From Desulfovibrio sp. (GTDB lineage: Bacteria > Desulfobacterota > Desulfovibrionia > Desulfovibrionales > Desulfovibrionaceae), in assembly GCA_031272405.1 (NCBI GenBank), contig JAISTW010000066.1, forward strand, positions 1-59,784: a stretch of DNA of 59,784 bases, in the 5' to 3' direction. Position 1 is the stretch's first letter. Each line of letters starts with the position of its first letter. The translations under genes were made by a program, and so were the position numbers. The notes under the pieces are model-generated. The model saw only the letters and a program-made list of their open reading frames with translations, was not told the origin of the DNA and did no database searches. Positions 33,627 through 42,285 of the stretch are shown here, piece by piece.

Positions 33627-34868
33627 ATGACGGAAGAAAAGACAAACATGCCGGACGTTGACGAACAACTTGCTCTTATCAGGCGCGGCGCGGCCGAGCT
33701 TATAGACGAGGACTCGTTGCGCGCCAAACTCAAACGCGGCAAACCATTGCGGGTAAAAGTCGGTTTCGACCCCACGGCGCCTGACCTGCATCTGGGGCAT
33801 ACCGTCGTCATGCACAAAATGCGCCATTTTCAGGAACTGGGGCATACCATCATCTTCCTTATCGGGGATTTCACCGGGCGCATAGGCGATCCCTCGGGCC
33901 GCTCCGAAACCCGCCCTCCCCTGACCGAGGAAGACGTGAAGGCCAACGCGGCCACCTACGCCAAACAGGTCTTCAAAATACTCGACCCGCAAAAAACCCT
34001 TGTGGAGTTCAATTCACGCTGGCTCGGCGCCATGAGCGCGGCGGATTTCATCCGTCTGGCATCTTCCTGCACAGTCGCCCGCATGATGGAACGCGACGAC
34101 TTTGAAAAACGCTTTCGGGAGCGACGGCCCATTTCCATCCACGAGTTTCTCTATCCCCTCTGCCAGGGCTACGACTCCGTCGCCCTTGAAGCCGATGTGG
34201 AAATGGGCGGCACGGACCAGAAGTTCAACCTCATCATGGGGCGCGCCCTCCAGTCCCACTACGGCAAGGAAAGTCAGTGCGTGCTGACCATGCCCCTCCT
34301 TGAAGGCACGGACGGCGTACGCAAAATGTCCAAAAGCTACGGCAACTACATCGGCATTGACGAGCCGGCTTCGGAAATTTTCGGCAAACTCATGGCGATT
34401 TCAGACAATCTGATGTGGCGTTACTACGAGCTGCTTTCCTCCCAGAGCCTTGAGCGGATCGCGGCGCTCAAGGCCGATGTGGCTGAAAACCGTCTCCATC
34501 CCAAACTGGCCAAGGAAAATCTGGCCCACGAGATAACATCCCGCTATCACGGACAAAATGCCGCGAATGAAGCCCGTCGGGCATTCAACGCCGTTTTTGC
34601 CGACGGGGCCGTCCCGGAGGATATGCCCGAATTTTCCTGCCGGACGGAGGACGACGCCCTGCCGCCCGTTTTTCTGGCGGCGGCGGGTCTGGTCAAAAGC
34701 CGGGGCGAAGCGCGCCGGCTCATCCGGGAGGGCGCCCTGTTTGTGGACGGAGAACGCTGGGAGGATGAAACGGCCCCTCTGCCCGAGGGAAAACATGTAC
34801 TCAAACTCGGCAAAAAACGCTTTCTGCGTCTTGTCGTTCCCTCTCCGGCCGCGCCGTCGCGCCCATAA
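33627..34868 (+). CDS. tyrS: tyrosyl-tRNA synthetase
   Basis: 413 residues, class I synthetase charging tRNA-Tyr. The HIGH motif is HLGH (residues 55-58) in [15 protein letters not shown], tyrosine recognition includes [20 protein letters not shown], and KMSKSYGN at about 233-240 is the KMSKS loop. The C-terminal S4-like domain ([23 protein letters not shown]) binds the tRNA. The length and [12 protein letters not shown] forms match the TyrZ-type subgroup. Starts at an ATG preceded by GGAGG. Confidence 0.95.
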   Translation: MTEEKTNMPDVDEQLALIRRGAAELIDEDSLRAKLKRGKPLRVKVGFDPTAPDLHLGHTVVMHKMRHFQELGHTIIFLIGDFTGRIGDPSGRSETRPPLTEEDVKANAATYAKQVFKILDPQKTLVEFNSRWLGAMSAADFIRLASSCTVARMMERDDFEKRFRERRPISIHEFLYPLCQGYDSVALEADVEMGGTDQKFNLIMGRALQSHYGKESQCVLTMPLLEGTDGVRKMSKSYGNYIGIDEPASEIFGKLMAISDNLMWRYYELLSSQSLERIAALKADVAENRLHPKLAKENLAHEITSRYHGQNAANEARRAFNAVFADGAVPEDMPEFSCRTEDDALPPVFLAAAGLVKSRGEARRLIREGALFVDGERWEDETAPLPEGKHVLKLGKKRFLRLVVPSPAAPSRP

Positions 34869-34903
34869 CGAACAAAGCCCGAAACAACACAGGAGGTATG
34901 GAT

Positions 34904-36010
34904 ATGCCGTCTGAAGTCTACTATGCGGACACGAGCACCCGCTCGAGCGAAGAGAACAAAATCTCCCGGCTGGCCCGTTTATGCGATGCCTTGGATTTGA
35001 AAAAATGTATAAAAAGGAATGACCTCGCGGCCATCAAGGTGCACTTCGGGGAACTCGGCAACGATACCCACGTGAACCCGACCTTCGTGCGGCAGATTGT
35101 GGACAAGGTCAAGGCCGCCGGCGGCAAGCCGTTTCTGACCGATTCCAGCACCCTGTATTCCGGCTCCCGCAAGAACGCCGTTGACCATCTGCGCACGGCC
35201 TATCTGCACGGCTTCGCCCCTTCCGTGGTGGACGCGCCGGTCATTATCGCCGACGGCCTGTACGGGGAAAACGACGTCGCCGTGCGCATCAACTGCAAGC
35301 GTTTCAAGGAAGTCCACATAGCGGCGGAAATACGCCGCGCTCCGTCCATGGTCGTCGTGTCCCACTTCAAGGGGCATGAAATGGCCGGATTCGGCGGCGC
35401 CATCAAAAACCTCGCCATGGGCGGGGCCTCCCCGCGCGGCAAGCGCGCCCAGCACGCAACCCATGTGAGCGTGGCGGCGGACGTCTGCATTGGTTGCGGC
35501 AAGTGCGTCCGCGTGTGTCCCCAGAAGGCGCTTTCCCTCGGCGGCGGCAAATGCTGCGTCGATGCGGGACGCTGTATCGGCTGCTTCGAGTGCATCACCG
35601 TTTGCCCCACCAAGGCTGTGGATATGGATTGGGAGACGGAGATCGCCCCCTTTATGGAGCGGCTCACGGAATACGCGTACGGCACGGTCAAAGGGCGGGA
35701 AAAACACGTTTGCTACATCAACTTCGTTCTCGACATAACGCCGGATTGCGACTGCGCCGCCTGGAGCGACGCGCCGCTTGCTCCCGATATCGGCATACTG
35801 GCCTCCCGCGATCCCGTGGCCCTGGATCAGGCCTGTTTCGACCTGGTCAAAGCCGCGCCGGCCCTCAACCCGGCAAACAGGAAAAAGCTGCTCAAGACGG
35901 ATTTCGACAAATTCGCCGAACGCTGGCCCAAAACCCGCGGTGAAATCCAGCTGCGCTACGGCGAGGAAATAGGACTGGGCAGCCGGGACTACACGCTGAA
36001 ACAAATATAA
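34904..36010 (+). CDS. DUF362-domain protein with two [4Fe-4S] ferredoxin motifs
   Basis: About 368 residues. The second ATG is preferred since AGGAGG is 7 bases away; the first ATG is only one base from it. The N-terminal DUF362 part includes IKVHFGELGNDTHVNP, PFLTDSSTLYSGSR and VVSHFKGHEMAGFGGAIKN. Residues about 195-245 carry two cluster motifs, CIGCGKCVRVCP and CIGCFECITVCP. The C-terminal part has ILASRDPVALDQACFDLV. Such proteins are widespread in anaerobes and of unknown function; the ferredoxin part implies electron transfer or cluster donation. It is followed 20 bases later by a DUF2156 gene. Confidence 0.85.
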   Translation: MPSEVYYADTSTRSSEENKISRLARLCDALDLKKCIKRNDLAAIKVHFGELGNDTHVNPTFVRQIVDKVKAAGGKPFLTDSSTLYSGSRKNAVDHLRTAYLHGFAPSVVDAPVIIADGLYGENDVAVRINCKRFKEVHIAAEIRRAPSMVVVSHFKGHEMAGFGGAIKNLAMGGASPRGKRAQHATHVSVAADVCIGCGKCVRVCPQKALSLGGGKCCVDAGRCIGCFECITVCPTKAVDMDWETEIAPFMERLTEYAYGTVKGREKHVCYINFVLDITPDCDCAAWSDAPLAPDIGILASRDPVALDQACFDLVKAAPALNPANRKKLLKTDFDKFAERWPKTRGEIQLRYGEEIGLGSRDYTLKQI

Positions 36011-36030
36011 AGACGCCGCGCGATCCGCTC

Positions 36031-36951
36031 ATGACTTCATCCTTTACGCCGGTCAGTCTGGAACAGAGCGCCGGCTATTACGAATATTGGGAGCGCACGC
36101 CCGTGCGCTCCCTGGACTATACGTTGCCCAACATCTGGGGCTGGCAGGAATACTACGGTCTGGAATGGCGCTTTGAGGCCGGATTGTGCTGGATACGGCA
36201 AAGCTGCCCTCTGCCTGTTCTCTGGGCGCCCCTGGGCGACTGGAACGCCTTTGACTGGCGGGGCATGACCTGGGACGACTGGCGGGCCATATTCTCCAAC
36301 GGCCGCATTGACGCGGGCAGCGAGCTTGTCTTTTTGCGCGTGCCGGAAGAACTGACGCTGATCTGGAGTGAACTTTTCGCGGGCCGTCTTGACGTTGCGG
36401 AAGACCGCGGGCAATGGGAGTACCTCTACAAGCGGGACGAGCTGGCGCTGCTGCCCGGCAACCGCTTTCACAAGAAAAAAAATCACTGCAACAGCTTCGT
36501 CAAGGCCTACGGTGAAAATTACCACAGTCTGGACGACAGCATGGTTGAGGATGTTCTGGCCCTTCAGGACAACTGGTGCCAGTGGCACGAATGTGGGGAC
36601 TCGCCTTCGTTGCGGGCTGAAAACGAGGCCATCAACCGGGTGCTCTCTCACTGGAACCGCTTCAGAGGACTTTGCGGCGGCTCGCTCCACAGCGAGGGGC
36701 AAATGGTGGCCTTCAGCGTGGGCGAACGCCTGGACGGCCACTGTCTGGGGGTACACTATGAAAAGGGCCTGAACGGCTTTCGCGGCGTTTATCAGGCCAT
36801 GAACCGCTTTTTCGCCCAAAAGGCCGGCGCGGGCTTTACGCTGATCAACCGCGCCCAGGACATGGATGAAGACGGCTTGCGCCAGGCCAAACTGTCCTAT
36901 CTGCCGACGGATTTTTTGCGCAAGTACAGGGTGAGGCTGCGCAAGGCCTGA
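36031..36951 (+). CDS. DUF2156-family protein (GNAT-like aminoacyl/acyltransferase fold)
   Basis: 306 residues. The visible family features are an N-terminal aromatic-rich half (TLPNIWGWQEYYGLEW), FHKKKNHCNSFVKAYG at the centre, and a C-terminal part with MVAFSVGERLDG, HYEKGLNGFRGVYQAMNRFFAQ and LINRAQDMDEDGLRQAKLSY. These resemble DUF2156, related to the C-terminal domain of phosphatidylglycerol lysyltransferases (double GNAT fold). No transmembrane part is present, so a soluble aminoacyl or acyl transferase is the best guess. No strong ribosome site precedes the ATG; it may be coupled to the DUF362 gene. Confidence 0.75.
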   Translation: MTSSFTPVSLEQSAGYYEYWERTPVRSLDYTLPNIWGWQEYYGLEWRFEAGLCWIRQSCPLPVLWAPLGDWNAFDWRGMTWDDWRAIFSNGRIDAGSELVFLRVPEELTLIWSELFAGRLDVAEDRGQWEYLYKRDELALLPGNRFHKKKNHCNSFVKAYGENYHSLDDSMVEDVLALQDNWCQWHECGDSPSLRAENEAINRVLSHWNRFRGLCGGSLHSEGQMVAFSVGERLDGHCLGVHYEKGLNGFRGVYQAMNRFFAQKAGAGFTLINRAQDMDEDGLRQAKLSYLPTDFLRKYRVRLRKA

Positions 36952-37116
36952 TCCCGTCAGGATGCCAGACAGTTTCAGTGACACCGTGGGAGCGGCCAGG
37001 CGAAACGCGAAGAACGTGCTTGCCGTCTCAAGCAGAGCATTATATACTTTTTCCATACTATCAAGAAAAAATTGTTAACCAGCCTGTCACCATCTATCTC
37101 GACAGGTCTGCCGGGC
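36952..37116. other. intergenic region after the DUF2156 gene
   Basis: No gene or clear terminator is visible in these 165 bases. They become AT-rich from about 37035 and lead into the promoter of the candidate small RNA. Confidence 0.4.
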
Positions 37117-37145
37117 TTGACAAACTTCTCCGAAGTGCATATCTG
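37117..37145 (+). promoter_or_regulatory. near-consensus promoter not assigned to any protein gene
   Basis: TTGACA (37117-37122) and TATCTG (37140-37145) are 17 bases apart. No coding frame with a ribosome site follows; instead two terminator-like hairpins do, which suggests a small RNA. Confidence 0.5.
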
Positions 37146-37151
37146 GAAAGC

Positions 37152-37270
37152 AAGCGGGCCGGAAGCGCGTCAACGCCCCCGGCCCTGGGGCAAGTTCCCG
37201 GCGGTTTTTTCAACCGATCCAGTATTCGCCCCGGTGGAATGGGTATAGTTCCGCCGGGGCAAACCTTTTT
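37152..37270 (+). ncRNA. candidate small RNA converging on a small peptide gene
   Basis: Predicted from architecture alone. Transcription from the promoter at 37117-37145 would begin near 37152. The first hairpin is GGGCCGG (37156-37162) with CCGGCCC (37179-37185). A bulged stem (37182-37202) is followed by GG and six T (37205-37210), a possible early end. A second stem, 12 bp with one wobble (37228-37239 with 37249-37260), is followed by AAACCTTTTT. The RNA would be about 60 or 118 bases. Its 3' end overlaps the stop codon region of the opposite-strand 27-residue peptide gene, as in convergent type I antitoxins. Confidence 0.35.
37228..37270 (+). terminator. intrinsic terminator-like hairpin shared by convergent transcripts
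   Basis: GCCCCGGTGGAA-TGGGTATAG-TTCCGCCGGGGC followed by AAACCTTTTT. It would end plus-strand transcripts and would also be included in the 3' end of the minus-strand peptide mRNA. Confidence 0.6.
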
Positions 37271-37352
37271 ACACGTTAAGGAAACGTATAATCAGGGCCA
37301 CGAGAACGCCGGCCACAACCGCGGCCAGCACGTTCAGCAGGAACTTTCCCAT
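37269..37352 (-). CDS. 27-residue hydrophobic membrane peptide
   Basis: A very short gene starting MGKFLLNVLAAVV and ending IIRFLNV: one uninterrupted transmembrane helix flanked by Lys at the N-end and Arg near the C-end. AGGAGG lies 9 bases upstream of the ATG, and a good promoter lies at 37394-37421, so expression is likely despite the size. The form (short, single helix, basic ends, strong translation signals, converging RNA) is that of type I toxins such as Fst-like peptides, or of small regulatory membrane proteins. I do not recognise a named family. Confidence 0.5.
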   Translation of the reverse strand: MGKFLLNVLAAVVAGVLVALIIRFLNV

Positions 37353-37393
37353 TGGGCGCATCCTCCTTTGCCGGAGAACTCGCCCCGCTCAAG

Positions 37394-37421
37394 AAGATAC
37401 ACGCCCGCGGGAAAAAGTCAA
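37394..37421 (-). promoter_or_regulatory. promoter of the 27-residue peptide gene
   Basis: On the minus strand TTGACT (37416-37421) and TATCTT (37394-37399) are 16 bases apart, about 40 bases before the peptide ATG and ahead of its AGGAGG site. Confidence 0.5.
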
Positions 37422-37606
37422 AAGCTGGATTCAGATGGAGCAATAACAGGTCGGCTGATGAGCGGACAAGCGCAACTCCGGCTTGCGCCGGGGCGCTGGT
37501 CAATTTCTCGGAATGTCGGCACGGAAGAGTTCGACGCTCCAGGCGCGCACGGGCCGACGGTCGACGCCGCGGACAAAGAAAGCCGCGGGGATGAAAATAC
37601 TGACGG

Positions 37607-38599
37607 CTACAGGCAATGGCAGCGCGCGCGCTGCGCGGATGAAATTTCCTTCCATTCCGGGACGTCGCGGCGGCACTGTTCCGTCGCCTTTGGACAGCGC
37701 GGATGGAAGGGGCAGCCCGGCGGCGGGGCGAGAGGGCTGGGCGGTTCGCCGTCGGGCAAGGGCGGAAATTCCTTTTTCCACAGGCCGCTGGGCGCGGCGG
37801 CCAGAAGGGCCTGACTGTACGGATGGGCCGGGCTGGCAAAAAGCGTGTCGCGCTCCGCTTCTTCCACAATACGCCCCAGATACATCACCAGAATTCTCTC
37901 GCACATGAAGCCGACAACCGACATGTCATGGGAGATGAACAGATAGGCCGGCCCGAAACGCTCCTGCACCTCACGCAGCAGGTTCAGGGTCTGGGCCTGG
38001 ACAGAGGCGTCCAGGGACGAGACCGGCTCGTCGCAGACCACAACGTCGGGCCGGGTGACAAGGGCGCGCGCCACGGCGATGCGCTGCCGCTGACCGCCGG
38101 AAAATTCGTGCGGGTAGCGCCTGCCCGCGCCTGCCAGTCCCACGGCGGTCAGCATGGCTTCAGCCCTGTCTTCATGGCTGTCTTGCGCCCCTGCCTCGGA
38201 AAGGCCCGGGCCTGCGGTCAGGGGTTCCGCCACGGAAGCGCCGACGCGCATTCTGGGGTTGAGCGAGGACGAGGGATCCTGAAAAATCATCTGAATCCGA
38301 CCGGCGGCCCAGCTTCCGGCGCCCGCTTCGGGAAGCGGCCGTCCGTCGAAAAGCACCCTGCCGGACGAAGGCGTCAGCAGGCCGCAGGCCAGGCGGCCAA
38401 GGGTGCTTTTGCCGCATCCCGACTCGCCCACCAGCCCGAGACATTCCCCCCTGTCCAGACGCAGACTCACCCTGTTGACGGCGGCAAGGCTGTTGCGCTC
38501 GGCGAAAAAACCGCGCCGCACGCGGAACAGACGACTCACGTCCTCAAAGGCGAGGATGGGCCGCTCCTGCGGATCCGTCAGGGGGGAAAGCGCCGTCAT
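37607..38599 (-). CDS. OppF/DppF-type ABC transporter ATP-binding protein
   Basis: About 330 residues from the ATG that starts MTALSPLTDPQERP. Walker A is GESGCGKSTLGRLACG, the signature is FSGGQRQRIAVARAL and Walker B is VVVCDEPVSSLD; PYSQALLAAAP and CPFHPRCPKATEQC form the C-terminal oligopeptide-transporter region with its Cys cluster, which in relatives binds a [4Fe-4S] cluster. The subunit normally works with OppD, two permeases and a binding protein; none is adjacent. It lies 16 bases after cobT on the same strand, so it is probably the second gene of that unit. A role with nickel, peptide or corrinoid import is open. Confidence 0.88.
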   Translation of the reverse strand: MTALSPLTDPQERPILAFEDVSRLFRVRRGFFAERNSLAAVNRVSLRLDRGECLGLVGESGCGKSTLGRLACGLLTPSSGRVLFDGRPLPEAGAGSWAAGRIQMIFQDPSSSLNPRMRVGASVAEPLTAGPGLSEAGAQDSHEDRAEAMLTAVGLAGAGRRYPHEFSGGQRQRIAVARALVTRPDVVVCDEPVSSLDASVQAQTLNLLREVQERFGPAYLFISHDMSVVGFMCERILVMYLGRIVEEAERDTLFASPAHPYSQALLAAAPSGLWKKEFPPLPDGEPPSPLAPPPGCPFHPRCPKATEQCRRDVPEWKEISSAQRARCHCL

Positions 38600-38615
38600 G
38601 TTGTTTTGAAGAGCC

Positions 38616-39668
38616 TCAGAGCACAACGCCGGCGGCGGCGAAAGTGGCCATTTCGTTATACATGGCCGCGGCGCAGCGCAGCAGGGGGTAGGCCGCGGCC
38701 GCGCCCGTTCCCTCTCCCAGGCGCATGCCCAGGTCAAGGAGCGGCCTTTGACCCGGAAAAAGTTTGCCCAGGGCGACGCTGTGCCCCGGCTCCGCGGAAA
38801 GGTGCGACAGGACGACATATCCGGCCGCGTCCGGGCATATTTTTACGGCGGCGGCGCAGGCGGCCCCGCATATAAAGCCGTCCGCCAGCACGGGCACGCG
38901 CGCACGCGCGGCCCCGAGCACGATGCCGCAGAGCATAGCCGTCTCGAAACCGCCCAGGGCGGCCAGCACGCCCACAGGGTCGTCCGCGCGGATGAGCGCG
39001 GCGTTGACCTCCAGGGCCCGGCGCGCGACCTCGACCTTGCGGCGCACCATGTCCGGCGCGGCCCCCGCCCCCGGCCCCACAACGGATTCCGGCGGCACAT
39101 CCAGCAGCGCGCAGTACAGGGCGGCGGCGGAAGTGGAATTGGCGATGCCCATTTCTCCCGCGCCGATACAGGCATAGCCCGCCCAATCCCCGACCAGGGA
39201 GATGCCCGCCTCAATGCCCCGCAGGCAGACTTCCCGCGGCATGGCCGGGCCCAGGCTCATGTCCGCCGTGCCGTCGCCCAGGCGCCTGTCCAGCAGGAGG
39301 GGGTGGGCCTCAAAGGGGCCGCCCGCGCAGCCGGCGTCCACAACGCGGAAATCCATGCCCCCGGTGCGGCAAAAAGCGTTGATCGCAGCGCCGCCGTTGA
39401 GAAAATTGCGCACCATCTGCCGCGTGACGGCCTGGGGCACGGGGGAAACCCCCTGGGCGGCCACGCCGTGGTCTCCGGCCACCGTGAACAGGACGGCCGG
39501 TTCCAGAACAAGGGGAAAGCGTCCCCCGCCCATGGCGAAAAGCCGCGCCGCCGCGTCCTCCAGCCGGCCCAGACTGCCGCGCGGCTTGGTCAGATCGTCC
39601 AGACGCGCTCTGGCGGCCTGAAGATGCCTTTCCTGTATCGCTTCAATATCTGCGCAAAGTTGTTTCAT
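38616..39668 (-). CDS. cobT: nicotinate-nucleotide--dimethylbenzimidazole phosphoribosyltransferase
   Basis: 350 residues. It activates the lower ligand base for cobalamin as alpha-ribazole phosphate. Visible marks are DDLTKPRGSLGRLEDAA, the GDHGVAAQGVSPVP loop, GEMGIANSTSAAAL, VLADGFICGAAC and LGMRLGEGTGAAAAY with the catalytic Glu. The ATG with GGAG 6 bases upstream is preferred over the longer frame. A good promoter lies at 39705-39734. Together with cbiD/cbiET/cbiF at 55.9-59.3 kb it shows that the organism makes or completes cobalamin. Confidence 0.93.
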   Translation of the reverse strand: MKQLCADIEAIQERHLQAARARLDDLTKPRGSLGRLEDAAARLFAMGGGRFPLVLEPAVLFTVAGDHGVAAQGVSPVPQAVTRQMVRNFLNGGAAINAFCRTGGMDFRVVDAGCAGGPFEAHPLLLDRRLGDGTADMSLGPAMPREVCLRGIEAGISLVGDWAGYACIGAGEMGIANSTSAAALYCALLDVPPESVVGPGAGAAPDMVRRKVEVARRALEVNAALIRADDPVGVLAALGGFETAMLCGIVLGAARARVPVLADGFICGAACAAAVKICPDAAGYVVLSHLSAEPGHSVALGKLFPGQRPLLDLGMRLGEGTGAAAAYPLLRCAAAMYNEMATFAAAGVVL

Positions 39669-39704
39669 TGTTTGCTCCAGCCGCTCCCGCCGCGCGGCGA
39701 AGAG

Positions 39705-39734
39705 ACTATAGCTTTTTGCGGCCGAATGTGGCAA
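39705..39734 (-). promoter_or_regulatory. promoter of cobT
   Basis: On the minus strand TTGCCA (39729-39734) and TATAGT (39705-39710) are 18 bases apart, about 37 bases before the cobT ATG. Confidence 0.55.
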
Positions 39735-39755
39735 GAAGATTCCACGGAGTCAATC

Positions 39756-41075
39756 ATGCATCGGGTTCTTGTGCCTCTTTTCCTGTTTCTTGCCTGTCTG
39801 GGCCTGCCCGCGCCCGCCGCGGACATGTCCGGCCCCAGATTCACCCCCGTGGTGCGGGCCGTGCGCGCCGTTGCCCCGGCCGTGATAAATATCACGAGCA
39901 CCCACATCATTGAAGGGGCCCGGCTCTCCCCCCTGGAGCGCTTTTTCGGACAGGATTTCTTTTCCATGCCCGGAGGGCAGCGGCGGCAAAAGCGGACAAG
40001 CCTGGGTTCCGGCGTCATTGTGGACGGGGCCAGGGGCCTCGCGCTGACAAACGCCCACGTCATCGCCGGAGGGGACGAGGTTGTGGCCCGCCTTCTGGAC
40101 GGCCGGGAATTTACCGCCATTGTGCGCGGCGCGGACCCGGATTTCGACATCGCCGTTCTGGAGATCGTCGGCGCGCGCAATCTGCCGGAATGCAAGATGG
40201 GCGATTCCTCCGACATCCTGCCCGGGGAGACGGTCATCGCCATCGGCAACCCCTTCGGCTTCACCCACACGGTGACCACAGGCGTGGTTTCCGCCCTGGG
40301 GCGCTCCATACGCAACGAAAACGGCGTCTTCACAGACCTGATCCAGACCGACGCGGCCATCAACCCCGGCAACAGCGGCGGCCCCCTGCTGAACATAGAG
40401 GGCCGCCTCATCGGCATCAACACGGCTGTGGACGCGCGGGCCGAGGGCATAGGCTTCGCCATTCCCATCAATAAAACCCGCCGGGTCATGGATGACCTCC
40501 TCGCCCAGGGCAGAGTCGCGCCGCTGTGGCTGGGCATGATGGTCCAGGATGTGGACAGCCGCACGGCCATGGCGCTCGGGCTCAGGGATGCCGCCGGCGT
40601 GCTCGTGAACACGGTGTTCGCGGACACGCCCGCCGCGCTGGCTGGCATCGCCCCCGGCGACGTGCTGTTGAACGTCAACGCCGCGCCGGTGCGCGACAGG
40701 CAGGATTACGTCAACGTGCTGCGCAACCAGACCGAAGACGCCAGCCTGACCCTGCGCATCTGGCGGAACGAGCGCAATGTCTCCGTCAGTCTGAAGCCGG
40801 CCCGTTTTGAAGACGAAACCGCGCGGGCCATGATGGAACAGCGCTGGGGCATGACCGCGCGGGAGGGGCGGGACGGGATGACCATCGTGAACACGCGGCG
40901 CGGCGGCCCGGCGGATTTTTTGCGCCGGGGCGACGTGATTGTGGCCGTGGGGGCGGCGCGCGTGAAAACCATGCGCGATCTTCTCAACGTCTTCCGCCGG
41001 GAACGCTTCGCCGGGCAGGTGCTTCTGCTGGTGGCGCGCGACGGTCGGCGCTACTATGCCCGCCTGGTGCTGTGA
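39756..41075 (+). CDS. DegP/HtrA-type periplasmic serine protease
   Basis: 439 residues with a signal peptide (VPLFLFLACLGLPAPAA). The trypsin-like domain holds His101 in LTNAHVIAGG, Asp131 in DPDFDIAVLEI and Ser207 in NPGNSGGPLLN. Two PDZ domains follow (about 250-340 and 360-439), the second with RRGDVIVAVGAARVKTM. It should degrade or refold misfolded envelope proteins, possibly including the porin and autotransporter nearby. It is divergent from cobT and convergent with the Sel1 protein. Confidence 0.92.
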   Translation: MHRVLVPLFLFLACLGLPAPAADMSGPRFTPVVRAVRAVAPAVINITSTHIIEGARLSPLERFFGQDFFSMPGGQRRQKRTSLGSGVIVDGARGLALTNAHVIAGGDEVVARLLDGREFTAIVRGADPDFDIAVLEIVGARNLPECKMGDSSDILPGETVIAIGNPFGFTHTVTTGVVSALGRSIRNENGVFTDLIQTDAAINPGNSGGPLLNIEGRLIGINTAVDARAEGIGFAIPINKTRRVMDDLLAQGRVAPLWLGMMVQDVDSRTAMALGLRDAAGVLVNTVFADTPAALAGIAPGDVLLNVNAAPVRDRQDYVNVLRNQTEDASLTLRIWRNERNVSVSLKPARFEDETARAMMEQRWGMTAREGRDGMTIVNTRRGGPADFLRRGDVIVAVGAARVKTMRDLLNVFRRERFAGQVLLLVARDGRRYYARLVL

Positions 41076-41091
41076 CAGGAGCTGAAGCCCT

Positions 41092-41976
41092 TCACTGTTC
41101 GGGTTTTCCGAATTCCTTCAGGCGACGGGCGGCGGATTCCTCTGCCCGCCGCGCCTTTTCCGGGCCGACTTCCTTTTTGAGCTCGCCGATGATGGCGTCC
41201 AGGTCCGGGGCGCGCAAACCGCGTCCACGGGCGACAAGATACCAGTGCAGGGCCGCCGCCGGGTCTTTTTTCCCGGCCAGGCCGTTTCTCAGGACGACGG
41301 CATAGTTTTTGGCCCCCTCCGGATATCCGGCTTCAGCGCTCTTGTTGAACCACTCCGCCGCCCTGGCGGCATCCTTGGGCTTGCCCAACCCCCCGTTCAG
41401 AAGAAGCACCGCCAGGGCATTGGCCGCCGCGCCGTGCCCGGCTGAAGCCGCCTGTTCCAGCAGTTCCCCGGCCTTGGAAACATCCCTGGGCACGCCCCGG
41501 CCCTGGAAGTACATTTCGGCCAGAAGCCAGCGGGCCTGGGGCATGCCCATGCCCGCCGCCACGGCATAATAGGAAGCCGCCTTGCCGAGGTCGGTCGCCG
41601 TGCCCATGCCGACTTCGTAACAGGCCCCGGCGCGCAGGTAGCCGTCCGCCACGCCGGCGGCCACCGCCTTTTCGTACCAGCCCAGCGCCCTGGTGTAGTC
41701 CCTGGCGACGCCGACGCCCTGTTCATAGAGAATGCCGACATTGACCAGGCTGAGCTTGTCTCCCTTTTCGGCGGCGGCCAGCTCGTAGGCGAACAGGGCC
41801 GAGGGACTGACCGCCCTGGCCCTGGGCGGCGGCGTTTCTGGCCGGGAAGGGGGAAAGGCCTCCTCCGGCGGGCTGACGAATATCTTCGGCCCCTTGGCGG
41901 ATTCCTTGGCGGCCAGGGCGGGCGTCAGCCACAGGGCAAGGACGATGACCGCCCCAAAAACGGACATGGCGCGCAT
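41092..41976 (-). CDS. secreted Sel1-repeat protein
   Basis: 294 residues; start at the ATG (MRAMSVFGAVIVL) with AGGAGA 7 bases upstream. A signal peptide ends near TPALAA. From about residue 65 at least five Sel1-like (TPR-type) repeats of 36-38 residues are visible, each with an A-x-x-W-Y/L-x-x-A-A-x-x-G pattern (RALGWYEKAVAAG, KAASYYAVAAGMG, KAGELLEQAASAG, RAAEWFNKSAEAG, AALHWYLVARGRG). Such solenoids mediate protein-protein contacts in the periplasm. A 5-bp hairpin with CGTCG arms sits just before its ribosome site. Confidence 0.85.
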   Translation of the reverse strand: MRAMSVFGAVIVLALWLTPALAAKESAKGPKIFVSPPEEAFPPSRPETPPPRARAVSPSALFAYELAAAEKGDKLSLVNVGILYEQGVGVARDYTRALGWYEKAVAAGVADGYLRAGACYEVGMGTATDLGKAASYYAVAAGMGMPQARWLLAEMYFQGRGVPRDVSKAGELLEQAASAGHGAAANALAVLLLNGGLGKPKDAARAAEWFNKSAEAGYPEGAKNYAVVLRNGLAGKKDPAAALHWYLVARGRGLRAPDLDAIIGELKKEVGPEKARRAEESAARRLKEFGKPEQ

Positions 41977-42285
41977 TGTGGATTCTCCTTTTTCGTCGGA
42001 AAGCGACGAAGGCGACAGTATTGACGCCGAACATGCCATTTTTTCGGACTTCCGGCAACGATAAAATGCGCGACCTGTCGGGCGGCTGTTTCTTTTTTTT
42101 TCAAAAAAAGTCACAAAGACGTTTTTTTGACTTGACTAAAATAAAATTATGGCCGAAAAGGCAATCAAGGGAGCAACCACTTGAAATAAAACAATTTTTT
42201 AGAAATTCTCTTGAGAATTTCAGGAGTTTTGCCGCCAGGCGAATAATCATTCATTCAAACATCAACGGGAAAGGCGGAAAGTCAC
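41977..42285. promoter_or_regulatory. divergent control region between the Sel1 gene and the autotransporter
   Basis: 309 bases, very AT-rich from about 42100. No gene is seen. Plus-strand candidates are TTGACT near 42126 with AT-rich sequence after it, and TTGAAA at 42181 followed by the palindrome at 42202-42221. The low GC compared with flanking genes suggests either a strongly curved promoter or a segment acquired with the autotransporter. Confidence 0.4.
42202..42221. promoter_or_regulatory. operator-like palindrome upstream of the autotransporter
   Basis: GAAATTCTC-TT-GAGAATTTC has perfect 9-bp arms and a 2-bp centre, 65 bases before the ATG. The symmetry suits a dimeric repressor, and a TTGAAA hexamer lies 15-20 bases upstream. 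Confidence 0.5.
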
